Shown here piece by piece: positions 6,566 to 14,162 of a stretch of DNA of 15,870 nt (its first letter is position 1; each line of letters starts with the position of its first letter). The notes below the pieces were generated by a model. The model had not been told where the DNA came from. It worked only from the letters and a program-made list of their open reading frames with translations, and did no database searches. Location: the NCBI GenBank assembly GCA_005879655.1, contig VBJK01000236.1:4065-19934 (forward strand), in the 5' to 3' direction. The position numbers were made by a program, and so were the translations under genes. The DNA comes from Chloroflexota bacterium. GTDB lineage: Bacteria > Chloroflexota > Ktedonobacteria > Ktedonobacterales > Ktedonobacteraceae.

Positions 6566-7615
6566 TTATATAAGAGGATGCGCTTCTTGCTCTGTAAAAA
6601 CGGCCTGTTGCAAGGCAAAGGGACAATGCTGAACACCTTTTAGCAAACGCTGGCTGGTCATATCAATCGCTAATTCACTCTTGTCACAAGCAATCCAGCG
6701 ACGGCCAAGGCGTTCAGCAACTGCTGGCGTGACACCGCTTCCGCAAAAACAATCAAGGACCAAGCCATTCTCTTCGGAGGAGGCGAGGATGATACGTTCG
6801 AGTAACGCTTCTGGCTTCTGCGTCGCGTAGCCCGTGCGCTCTGGATCACGTTGATGTAAATGGCTAATATCACTCCACACATCGCTGGGCGTGATCAACG
6901 AATCTTCATTATAGGCGTAGACTTTCCCGCCAGAACGTATAGTCCAGGTGACACTGCCATCGCTTGTCACCTCTTTACGCATGTGGTTGCGCTTGCTGGG
7001 TCCTCGTCGCTCTCCCACTCGTTCACGGTGAAAACAATACTGAGCGGATTTGCTATAGAGCAAGATGGTATCGTGTTTGCGCGCATAGTACTTTTGGAAA
7101 CGCCCACCAGATTGATAATGCCAGATAATTTCGTTTTTGAAGCCCGCCCCCTCATGACGTGAACTGCTGCCGAATATTTCATCCAGCATGACTTTTACGT
7201 AGTGACTTGTACGCCAGTCGAGATGAATGTAGAGGCTTCCTGTTTCTGCGAGGAGTTGGTGGAGGAGTACGAGCGTATCATAGAGCCATTGCAGATAGCT
7301 GTCTAGATTGTTATGCCATGTATCGTGGTAGGCGAGTTGCTCGCCAGTGGTGAAGGTACGTCCGGTCATAAAGGGGGGATCAATATAAATCAGGTCAACA
7401 CTAAAGCGCAACGTTGGCAGAAGTGCTGGCAGGATAATGTTTTTGTCACCCCAGATTAAACGATTATACCACTGAGTCAGTTGAGCAGGTGAGGTGTCGG
7501 TCGCTGCCTGTTGCGCAGTATAATAGTGCTTTGTCAATAGTTGATAGGAGCCGCTAGTAGCAGTCTGCCTGTGCGTTGGAAGAACATGCTTGCCTTTCCA
7601 GACTAATTCTGCCAT
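6566..7615 (-). CDS. Site-specific DNA methyltransferase, beta-class N6-adenine/N4-cytosine type
   Basis: 349 residues from the ATG at 7615, chosen because AGGAGG lies 5 bases upstream; a TTG one codon earlier sits too close to it. Catalytic motif IV is D79-P-P-F ('LIYIDPPFMTGRTF'), and the AdoMet-binding motif I comes late ('LVLDCFCGSGVTPAVAERLGRRWIACD' region, about 285-313). The order IV then I defines the beta class, shared by type III Mod subunits and many orphan enzymes. The middle part ('KNEIIWHYQSGGR...KYYARKHDTILLYSK') also fits this family and contains motifs V-VIII. The region between (about 195-270) probably reads the target. DPPF is typical of N6-adenine methylation but does not prove it. 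No restriction endonuclease is seen on either side, so it looks like an orphan. The target sequence cannot be predicted. Confidence 0.88.
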   Translation of the reverse strand: MAELVWKGKHVLPTHRQTATSGSYQLLTKHYYTAQQAATDTSPAQLTQWYNRLIWGDKNIILPALLPTLRFSVDLIYIDPPFMTGRTFTTGEQLAYHDTWHNNLDSYLQWLYDTLVLLHQLLAETGSLYIHLDWRTSHYVKVMLDEIFGSSSRHEGAGFKNEIIWHYQSGGRFQKYYARKHDTILLYSKSAQYCFHRERVGERRGPSKRNHMRKEVTSDGSVTWTIRSGGKVYAYNEDSLITPSDVWSDISHLHQRDPERTGYATQKPEALLERIILASSEENGLVLDCFCGSGVTPAVAERLGRRWIACDKSELAIDMTSQRLLKGVQHCPFALQQAVFTEQEAHPLI

Positions 7616-7815
7616 CAAAACCTCCTTGCCCTATAAGAGGTAGAGTATGCCTTGTACATTACACTCTAACATAGATTTTTTTCCCTGGCTATAGGCTTTG
7701 CTAATAAAGATTGCTTAAGAAGCCTTGGAATGTTGAAACTCCTATCTTAGCTTATTCGTGTATAACGCAGATTAAGCATTCTCTAATACTCCAAATAGGA
7801 CATGAAGGAGCCAGA

Positions 7816-8073
7816 ATGAAACGTTCGCATAACAACAAGTTTTTAGCCGATAGCTTTAGTCTAAGAGAGCGCGAGCCAGACGATGAGATAGATGCACTTT
7901 TTGGTCAACTTGAACAGATCCAGCCGCCAGCATCATTGGCAGAGAACATTCTGGCTTCTGTGGCACAGTTGCGCCCACCTGCGACCTTTACAGCTACAAC
8001 AAGAAGCCGTTTGCGCGCGGAGGATGGAGTGCACGCTGATAAGCTTATAGTCTATTGCAAGCAAACAGCATAA
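7816..8073 (+). CDS. Small hypothetical protein (85 residues)
   Basis: The start is the ATG at 7816, preceded by GAAGGAG at about 7804-7810; the frame is open 35 codons further upstream but without support. The product is soluble. It has an acidic middle ('EREPDDEIDALFGQLEQIQ') followed by 'PPASLAENILASVAQLRPP', an amphipathic helix of a type I associate with small Ktedonobacterial proteins related to anti-sigma or zinc-finger regulators, but there are no Cys/His pairs here. A structured hairpin follows at 8116-8162. It stands divergent to the methyltransferase, 200 bases away. I do not recognise a function. Confidence 0.55.
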   Translation: MKRSHNNKFLADSFSLREREPDDEIDALFGQLEQIQPPASLAENILASVAQLRPPATFTATTRSRLRAEDGVHADKLIVYCKQTA

Positions 8074-8115
8074 TGCTCCTGGTAGCAAAGCTCATAGCAG
8101 CGGGCTAACAATGAG

Positions 8116-8162
8116 GGCCATACACTCTTGCAACACGACGATATGTGCGAGAATGTATGGCC
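8116..8162 (+). terminator. Strong hairpin, probable terminator of the small plus-strand gene
   Basis: Two 16-base arms, GGCCATACACTCTTGC (8116-8131) and GCGAGAATGTATGGCC (8147-8162), pair at 14 of 16 positions around a 15-base loop. The run after it is TATATCTTTTG, a modest T-rich tail. It lies 43 bases after the stop of the small gene. The long stem and the broken T-run leave room for another structured-RNA or repeat role. Confidence 0.5.
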
Positions 8163-8327
8163 TATATCTTTTGCAAAACGCAGTACATGTTGTGAGGATG
8201 CGAAAAATTGAGAGTCTTCTGGTATTTCAACACCTCTGGTCAGTACACCGTATCTTCTACCTACCTCTGTAAGCGGGATACATAGGGATTATCCACGCTC
8301 CCAAGAGGCAAATCGTTACGTAGCTGC

Positions 8328-8516
8328 TTAGGCGATCTGATCAGTAAGCTTCCCTGTACTCACCAACCAGCGTATAAATTCGAGGCGACGATGAGCTGCC
8401 GCTGCGGCCTGGTTTTCCTTCTCCGTGTGATACAAGCGAAGCTTACTCAGTTGATTCATCTCATTCTCAGCAAATCCGACTTTCCGTAGAATTTCGCGAT
8501 CTTCTTTGCGGTCCAT
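8328..8516 (-). CDS. Small hypothetical protein (62 residues)
   Basis: The ATG at 8516 has an excellent AAAGGAGG ribosome site 6 bases upstream, which strongly supports translation; a longer in-frame start at 8567 lacks this. The product is soluble, highly charged and helical ('MDRKEDREILRKVGFAENEMNQL', then 'AAAAAHRRLEFIRWLVSTGKLTDQ'). It contains no cysteine and no membrane segment. It faces the other small gene, with the hairpin between them. I recognise no family; a small DNA-binding or regulatory protein is possible but not shown. Confidence 0.65.
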   Translation of the reverse strand: MDRKEDREILRKVGFAENEMNQLSKLRLYHTEKENQAAAAAHRRLEFIRWLVSTGKLTDQIA

Positions 8517-8953
8517 CTGAACCTCCTTTATGACTAAAAACGACGACTGAGGTGATATCATCAACATGCACTGTACACGTTTGAGTCATGTTCTGCGTCT
8601 GATATGGTTTCGCTATCACTATTAAGCACTACAAGTTCAGGGAGAAAATGGTGCAATGGTGCAGTGGCAAGTTCTCCACTATACGATGACGACGATACAG
8701 CTATGAGTTACCAACTTTTCAGTCTCTAGCCGCCAACGTACGATCGTCTTTGATTACCAGCATTCTTTGTCGGATGTACCGCCCTTCTGCGAAGGTAGTC
8801 GTATTTAGATTATACCTCAACGAGGGTGATAATCCTGTGAATATCAGGGGCTATTTGTGAAAAGTCTGTGAAATTTCTAGTACACGAGACAAATCGTTGT
8901 GTCTGTTCAATAATTACTTAAACCTTTAGTCGAGCTATAATAAAACATATAGC
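8517..8953. other. Non-coding stretch of about 440 bases
   Basis: This contains the upstream region of the 62-residue gene and the region downstream of the response regulator. A bulged inverted repeat lies at 8808-8834 (GATTAT.../...ATAATC); its minus strand also includes a TATAAT at 8809-8814, but with no -35 and a leader of almost 290 bases. No other open frame is convincing on either strand. Confidence 0.5.
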
Positions 8954-8955
8954 TC
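8932..8955 (-). terminator. Perfect 8-bp hairpin at the end of the response-regulator gene
   Basis: GAGCTATA (8932-8939) and TATAGCTC (8948-8955) pair perfectly around an 8-base A/T loop. The inner arm overlaps the stop codon of the response regulator. There is no T-run beyond it, so termination would be weak; it may instead protect the 3' end of the message. Confidence 0.4.
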
Positions 8956-9706
8956 ACATGGTATCTGAATCGGGAGGAGGAACATAATATCCTACACCCA
9001 ATTCATTATGCAAGAAGCGTGGCTGCGAAGGATCGGGTTCGAGCTTGCGGCGTAGATGGCGGACAAAGGTGCGTAAATAGGTATTCTCACCGCTATAGTC
9101 AGGCCCCCAGACCCGTTGCAGTAATTCACGATGCGTTAAAACCTTCCCGGCATTACGCGTTAATTCACAGAGCAGATCATACTCGGTTGGCGTGAGGTGC
9201 ACTTCGCGCCCTCCTGAGCGCACAACACGGTGCGCAAAATCAACGACTAGCCCGTTTTCTCCACCGCTACAATAACTGGGACGTTGTCCGCCATGCCCAG
9301 TAGCGCTATTGCGTAGGCGCGCGGTCTCCTCAGCTCGTCGTAAGGCAACGCGTACACGTGCGAGCAGTTCATTGAGGCTGAAGGGCTTGGTTAAATAGTC
9401 GTCCGCTCCCAGATCGAGGGCTTTAATTTTCACTGGTTCCTCGTCGTGGGCGGAAAGCACAATGACGGGCGCACTACTCCATTCGCGTAAACGGCGTAAG
9501 AAGGTGAGTCCATCTAAGCTGGGTAGGGAGAGGTCAAGCAAGACGATCTGAGGCTGGAAGATCGCGGCTAAATCAATAGCTTGTGCCCCATCGCGCACTG
9601 CCTGAGCGTAGAAGCCACGGGCTTTGAGTTGCGCTAGCAGAAATGTACGCATCTGTGGATCATCTTCGACACAAAGAATACGGACCTTTTTCTCTGTAGT
9701 AGACAA
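8954..9706 (-). CDS. OmpR/PhoB-family response regulator, KdpE-like
   Basis: 250 residues. The receiver domain (about 8-122) has the acidic pair D15-D16, phospho-acceptor D58 ('LLDLSLPSLDG'), S85 ('VIVLSAHDE') and K107 ('LTKPF'). Text such as 'LREWSSAPVIVLSA' and 'ALDLGADDYLTKPFSLNELLARVR' is KdpE-like. A linker of about 30 residues leads to a winged-helix DNA-binding domain (about 150-243): 'VHLTPTEYDLLCEL', 'VLTHRELLQRVWG', 'LRTFVRHLRRKLEPDP', 'GVGYYVP'. The only well-placed start is a TTG at 9706 with AAGGA 9 bases before it; a nearby ATG is out of frame. It follows the histidine kinase by 80 bases in the same direction, so the pair forms one operon. No kdp transport genes are near, so KdpE-like describes the sequence, not the job. 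Confidence 0.93.
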   Translation of the reverse strand: MSTTEKKVRILCVEDDPQMRTFLLAQLKARGFYAQAVRDGAQAIDLAAIFQPQIVLLDLSLPSLDGLTFLRRLREWSSAPVIVLSAHDEEPVKIKALDLGADDYLTKPFSLNELLARVRVALRRAEETARLRNSATGHGGQRPSYCSGGENGLVVDFAHRVVRSGGREVHLTPTEYDLLCELTRNAGKVLTHRELLQRVWGPDYSGENTYLRTFVRHLRRKLEPDPSQPRFLHNELGVGYYVPPPDSDTM

Positions 9707-9786
9707 TCGTTTCCATCCTTTCGATGCAATACTTCTTGCTTTGTTCCGTTTTCCAACTTCCTCTGCTTACGGTACGCAAGATATTG

Positions 9787-12543
9787 CTATCTTTTCCCAG
9801 CGTAGATAGGAAGTATAAATGAGAATGTTGCACCTTGTCCTGGACTGCTCTTGACGGTCAGTGTACTCCCATGCGCTTCCATGATCCCTCGGCTGATATA
9901 GAGACCCAGGCCAGTCGCGGGACTCCAGCGTGCAGTATTACGTCGCCGCCCTCCTAGAGGCTGTCCGGGACGGTCAACTGCCGGACGGTGCATTGCTGCA
10001 AATGTGCTGAAACGCGTAAAAAGCTCCTTTTGCAATTCTCGCGTCATGCCAGGCCCTCTATCCCTTACACTCATTTTAACTCCTGTTGATATTGTATCAT
10101 TTTGAGTGAAGACAAGTTCTGCATCAAGGTAGACTGCATCCCCTTCCGGGGCATAACGGAAGGCATTACTCAAGAGATTGGTTAATACACTCATGATCAA
10201 TTCGTAATCGCCGAGCACTGCGGGCAATTGTGCAGGTAATGAGATCACAAAGCTACGCCCCGATGTGGAGATCAATGCTTCGAGACGATCCTGAAGATCC
10301 TCTAGTAATTCCGGCAGGAAAATGGGTTCAAGTTCCAGACGTAAGGCTCCAGCCTCGACACGCGAGGCATCCAGGAAGTGATTGATCATTCTGACCAGAC
10401 GCTCGACTTGCTCATCAGCGGTCTGCAAAAAGTCGTATTGCTCTTCCACCGACCATTGCAGGTCGCGCGCGAGCAATGCACTGAGATGTACTTTGATATT
10501 GCCCAACGGCGTTTTTAATTCATGTGCCATGGTGGTAAAGAAGTCTTCACGAGCGCGCTCCAACGCTTTGGTTTTTGTGATATTGTGCATGACTAATACG
10601 GCGTTGGTAATCGTGCGGTCAGCTGCACGCAAGGGGGCCGCATTAACAAGGAGATGGAGGGTTTGTCCATCGGCAGTGACGGCGTGTAATTCTGCCTCAC
10701 TGGCATCGCCTTTGTTCAGTGCTCGAAACAATGGACCTTCCTCATAGGAGACCTGTGAACCTGACGTTCCGTAGAATGTTAAGCGGCGCAGCATCTGCTC
10801 ACAATTCATGCCAATGGCTCTTCTGCCAGCCTCATAGAGATCGTCCAGTGGCTCTAGAGGAAGTCCCAGGCATTGCAAAAGTTGTACCGCACGGCGATTG
10901 ACGACAGAGATGTTACTGTCCTGAGCCATGACTAGAATGACTCCTGATGGCAGGCGTTCCAGCAGGAGTTCCATACGAGCGCTCGTCAACTCCTGTGTTG
11001 CCTTCGTCTCTTGTAGCGCTTCATTCCTCTGCGCCAGTTCCGCTCTACGCGCGATAACCTCTGCTTCGACACGTTCGCGCGCGGCAACTTCTTCGGTGAT
11101 ATCGTGATAAGTCGTGATAAAGGCGAAAATGTCGCCTTCATCGTCGTGGATAGGAGTATATGAGCAACTCAAGGTGTAAGTATGTCCGTTCGCGTCCGTC
11201 AACTTAAACTCGTCAATTTGTCCGGTCTGTGCGCGTCTTTCTAGCTCTGCGACAACGTTCGGTAGCCGCAGAAAGTCGGCCTGGAAAGTAGAGCTGCCCC
11301 GCGCAATCGCATCGACAATTGACTTGCCCATCACTTCGTCACTCCAGCCAAAGAGTTTACATGCAGCGGGATTAGCATCAGCCACATGCCAGCGGGTATC
11401 ATAGATAACTACGCCATCAGGAATGGCACGCATGACGTTTTCTTTTTGATAAGCATTGCGACTGGCTGTACGTGCCCAGCGGTCAACGCTACGGAAGAGG
11501 CTGGCATTGTGGATAGCTAAGCCGACCTGTTGTGCAAAGCGTTCGAGTAAGCGAACCTCTTCCGCTGGAAAACCACGCGGGCGACGGTGGTAGACCTCGA
11601 TTGTGCCCAGTACTGAGCCAGAGCGAATATTGGCGACGTGTTGTACAATACTGTCACTTTCCGGGCGTGTCGTGTGCTGCGTGGGATATGGCTCAAAAAT
11701 GGGTACACACAGGACGGCACCCGGACGCCATACCACACCATCATTATCGACATTGGGCAATTCAATATCCCTGACGGTACTCGTATCCGAGATAATCAAT
11801 GCACGGCCAGCCGTTTCTGCTCGACCCAACAAGATGTGCTCATTGATCACTGGATGCCAGTCTAGTGATGTAGTGTGTATACCCCTCTGTGCGGCGATTC
11901 TGGCACTACGTACTACTGGCTTACTACTCTCTGGCTGTGCTTCGTCGTCATTGAGGGCACGACTCTCTGTACTGGTCTGATCGGCCAGCACGATGGCACA
12001 GCGTGTGGCACCTACTAGCTCGTGCAGGGCCTGGAGAATACGCTCTAAAACTTGCGGCAGGGCGGATGGTCCGGCGATGACCGCTGAGATATGGTGGATT
12101 GCATTGAGTTGCAGGCGTGAACGCACCGTTTCGGTGATATCTTCAACTGTGACTAACAACGTTGGTGATGTCTCCTGCTCGGCTGGCAGACGTTCAACAG
12201 AGATGCACCAATAGGTGCGTCCTCGACTTGTCAAAAAGCCCTCATAGGGTACTTCTGCCCGTTGTATCCGTTCTCCCGTCATAGCAACATGCTGTAGATG
12301 AGGCAGAGCAAGGGCAGAGATTTTTGCTGATAGCACTTCTTCTACTGATCTGCCGATTACTCCGCGATAGCTCCATGGTTCGTCGAGCAGTGAGCACAGG
12401 TAGGGGTTAGCATAGCGAATACGGAGATTGGTAGCATCGAGAATAACAAGACCAATAGTTATATGCGCGCAGATATATTCAAGTTGTACAGCTTGTCCTG
12501 GCTCCATATATATACATTCTATCATTTTGTGCGATGAGCGCAT
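9787..12543 (-). CDS. Soluble hybrid-input sensor histidine kinase (PAS-GAF-PAS-PAS-HisKA-HATPase)
   Basis: 918 residues with no membrane segment, so it probably senses a cytosolic cue. Order: PAS (about 22-140), GAF (about 148-350, 'VLCVPIFEP' and 'GTIEVYHRRPRGF'), PAS (about 368-487), a charged helical linker rich in Glu, Arg and Ala (487-528), a third PAS-like domain (about 528-655), HisKA with H674 in 'FFTTMAHELKTPLGN', and HATPase (about 775-915) with N793 (N box), 'DRGPGM' (828-833), 'FTRFS' and 'GLGLYISRGIMEAHG'. Between F and G2 boxes the ATP lid carries a basic insertion (about 847-876, including 'GGRRRNTAR'). It should autophosphorylate at H674 and pass phosphate to D58 of the regulator downstream. 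The ATG at 12543 is chosen because the frame closes just upstream, but only a GGGGG next to it serves as ribosome site; M7 or M13 could be the true start. Confidence 0.92.
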   Translation of the reverse strand: MRSSHKMIECIYMEPGQAVQLEYICAHITIGLVILDATNLRIRYANPYLCSLLDEPWSYRGVIGRSVEEVLSAKISALALPHLQHVAMTGERIQRAEVPYEGFLTSRGRTYWCISVERLPAEQETSPTLLVTVEDITETVRSRLQLNAIHHISAVIAGPSALPQVLERILQALHELVGATRCAIVLADQTSTESRALNDDEAQPESSKPVVRSARIAAQRGIHTTSLDWHPVINEHILLGRAETAGRALIISDTSTVRDIELPNVDNDGVVWRPGAVLCVPIFEPYPTQHTTRPESDSIVQHVANIRSGSVLGTIEVYHRRPRGFPAEEVRLLERFAQQVGLAIHNASLFRSVDRWARTASRNAYQKENVMRAIPDGVVIYDTRWHVADANPAACKLFGWSDEVMGKSIVDAIARGSSTFQADFLRLPNVVAELERRAQTGQIDEFKLTDANGHTYTLSCSYTPIHDDEGDIFAFITTYHDITEEVAARERVEAEVIARRAELAQRNEALQETKATQELTSARMELLLERLPSGVILVMAQDSNISVVNRRAVQLLQCLGLPLEPLDDLYEAGRRAIGMNCEQMLRRLTFYGTSGSQVSYEEGPLFRALNKGDASEAELHAVTADGQTLHLLVNAAPLRAADRTITNAVLVMHNITKTKALERAREDFFTTMAHELKTPLGNIKVHLSALLARDLQWSVEEQYDFLQTADEQVERLVRMINHFLDASRVEAGALRLELEPIFLPELLEDLQDRLEALISTSGRSFVISLPAQLPAVLGDYELIMSVLTNLLSNAFRYAPEGDAVYLDAELVFTQNDTISTGVKMSVRDRGPGMTRELQKELFTRFSTFAAMHRPAVDRPGQPLGGRRRNTARWSPATGLGLYISRGIMEAHGSTLTVKSSPGQGATFSFILPIYAGKR

Positions 12544-12740
12544 CCCCCATAGAATACGATCATCAGTGGCCGCTTACTCGCTGAGGCAGTACTGCTTCTT
12601 TGCAAACTCTGACACACGCAGAAAACTTATGCTTGGTTACGTATCTAACAATGGTTTAGTCGTCACCTCATTATATCAGCTTTTTGAGTTCGGCGTCTGT
12701 CTGGTTACTGCCTATCACAACATCAGAGGCTACAAGCGAT

Positions 12741-12769
12741 TTGTCTCCTGTGTTCGCTTCTGTTATGAT
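12741..12769 (+). promoter_or_regulatory. Sigma-70-like promoter of the murD-type gene
   Basis: TTGTCT (12741-12746), a 17-base spacer, and TATGAT (12764-12769), with a TG one base before the -10 box (extended -10). The start of transcription would fall near 12776, about 33 bases before the murD ATG. It lies in the 265-base divergent gap with the histidine kinase; on the minus strand a TATAAT at 12670-12675 could serve the kinase but lacks a good -35. Confidence 0.6.
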
Positions 12770-12808
12770 GGAATGAACAAGTTTTGAGAAACGAGGATGT
12801 AGCAAAAA

Positions 12809-13027
12809 ATGGATTTGTGTGGAAAACGAGTCCTGGTCATGGGCTTAGGATTACAAGGTTCAGGAATGGCAGCAGCGCGCTATGCAGTTCAGCAAGGAGC
12901 GATTGTGCGCGTCACAGATATGAAACCAGCTGCGGTCTTAGCGCCCAGCATGCAAGCCCTGGCTGGTCTGCCGATAGAATTTATTCTGGGCCAGCACCGC
13001 GAAGAAGAGTTGCGTAGCGCAGATTGA
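12809..13027 (+). pseudogene. murD: murD-type Mur ligase, N-terminal fragment (gene broken by internal deletion)
   Basis: 72 residues from an ATG preceded by GAGG 12 bases upstream. 'MDLCGKRVLVMGLGLQGSGMAAARYAVQQGAIVRVTDMKPA' is the Rossmann-like first domain of MurD, which binds UDP-MurNAc-L-Ala, and 'FILGQHREEELRSAD' matches its later part. The frame then stops at TGA (13025-13027). In intact MurD the next 25 or so residues carry the conserved 'SPG' loop ('vvSPGvp...') and lead to 'GvPieMEiaLFF'. Here 'SAD' is joined directly to sequence that reads 'IEMEIALFF' in another frame. I read this as a deletion of roughly 70-75 bases that also shifted the frame. Alone, this piece cannot be active. 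Confidence 0.8.
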
Positions 13028-13028
13028 G

Positions 13029-14135
13029 ATGGAAATAGCACTTTTTTTCCTGGCCTGCCCCGGTCGCATTATTGGTATTACTGGCACACGTGGCAAAACG
13101 ACGACGACTACGTTACTCTATGAGATGTTACGGGCGAGTGGCGCTCCTGCTGTGCTCGGTGGGAATGTGGCGGGTGTCGAAACGCTCTCGCTCTTGCCGC
13201 AGATACATGCGGAAACGCTGGTGGTCTTGGAATTATCAAGCTGGCAACTGGAGGGTTTAGCTCCCCACTCTCTTAGCCCATCAGTGGCTGTGATGACGAA
13301 TATTTCTCCCGATCACCTCAACACATATAGTAGTATGGAGGAGTATGCCGAGGCGAAGGCCAATATTTTTCGTCATCAATCCTCGCATGACCTGGCTGTC
13401 TTCAATTATGATGATCCCTGGATACGCCGTTTCGCTATGGAGGCGCAGGGACAGACCTGGTTTTCCAGCGTAGAGCTTGGTGGGTATTTTCCACGTTCTC
13501 CCCTTCACAAAGATGGTCTACCTTCTCACACAATACCTTTAGCCTTTCCCACAACACCCCTGGCTGGTCGCCATAACCAGGAGAATATTTTTCTCGCGGC
13601 TACTGCTGCTCGCTTGCTTGGTATTGCGGATGAGATCATTGCTGAGACGGTACGCAGTTTCCGTGGCATAGCTCATCGGCTGGAAGAGGTGCGTGTAGTG
13701 CATGGAGTACGCTTCTTTAATGACAGTGCGAGTACGACGCCAGTAGCAGGCCGCGTAGGTCTGGAGGCTTTTGACGCCCCCATTGTACTGGTTGCCGGTG
13801 GCAATACCAAACATTTGCCGCTAGAACGCTGGCCGTCTACTATTGTAGAACGTTGCCGAGATGTGGTTCTATTGTCGGGTAGCGGCACTGATGAGCTATT
13901 ACCGGCGTTGCATGCAGAGGTGCAGCAACGCGGCATCAGCGATCCTGTACGTGGTGTCTTTGGCGATTTCAAGCAAGCTATGGATGCGGCGGTAGCTTTG
14001 ACGAGATCGGGTGATGTGCTGCTCTTCTCCCCAGGTTTTACCAGCTTTGGTATGTTTTTGAACGAGTTTGATCGCGGAGATCAATTTGTGGCTTATGTAC
14101 GTACATTAACATCTGATGCCATAAAAAAATCGTAG
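13029..14135 (+). pseudogene. murD: murD-type Mur ligase, central and C-terminal domains (second fragment)
   Basis: 368 residues covering MurD domains 2 and 3. MurD (UDP-N-acetylmuramoylalanine-D-glutamate ligase) adds D-Glu to the peptidoglycan precursor in the cytoplasm using ATP. Visible: P-loop 'GTRGKTTTTT' (19-28), the MurD hallmark 'LELSSWQLEGL', 'NISPDHLNTY', 'AKANIF', 'GRHNQENIFLAATAA', 'AHRLEEV...GVRFFNDSASTTP' and 'VLVAGGNTKHLPL', and the ending 'LLFSPGFTSFGMFLNEFDRGDQF'. The first ATG in this frame (13029) lies one base after the stop of the N-terminal piece and has no ribosome site; the frame is open upstream into 'IE', as expected for a deletion junction. Together the pieces give about 440 residues, some 25 short of my estimate for the intact form. 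If translated, the product would lack the UDP-binding domain. A working murD should exist elsewhere. Confidence 0.8.
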
Positions 14136-14160
14136 CTGCGCAATAAATTGCGCAACTACG
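14131..14160 (-). terminator. Intrinsic terminator between murD and the SWIM/SNF2 operon
   Basis: CGTAGCTGCGCAAT (14131-14144) and ATTGCGCAACTACG (14147-14160) pair at 13 of 14 positions around a 2-base gap. On the minus strand the stem is followed by ATTTTTTTAT, making a good terminator for the SWIM gene, whose stop is 3 bases before it. On the plus strand it begins at the murD stop but has only GTTTACTT after it, so it is weaker in that direction. Confidence 0.8.
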
Positions 14161-14162
14161 GT

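Noticed and set aside
6423..6626. Minus-strand frame of 67 residues between the methyltransferase and phosphatase genes
   Set aside because: It overlaps the methyltransferase end and covers the likely promoter gap; no start signal and no recognisable domain.
7629..7660. Short inverted repeat TAGAGT/ACTCTA upstream of the methyltransferase gene as an operator
   Set aside because: Only six bases per arm with 16 between and no further symmetry; expected by chance in AT-rich spacer.
7733..7766. TTGAAA and TATAAC as a promoter for the 85-residue gene
   Set aside because: The spacer is 22 bases, too long for a standard promoter.
11603..11980. Plus-strand frame of 125 residues inside the kinase gene
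   Set aside because: It is a shadow of the GAF-domain coding sequence on the other strand, with no ribosome site.
8954..12543. Kinase and regulator as a KdpDE potassium system
   Set aside because: The regulator resembles KdpE, but the kinase lacks the KdpD N-terminal and membrane domains and no kdpFABC genes are present in the window.
12428..12787. Plus-strand frame of 119 residues antisense to the kinase start
   Set aside because: It covers the kinase N-terminus and the divergent promoter region; its sequence is Cys/Ser-rich with no family resemblance.
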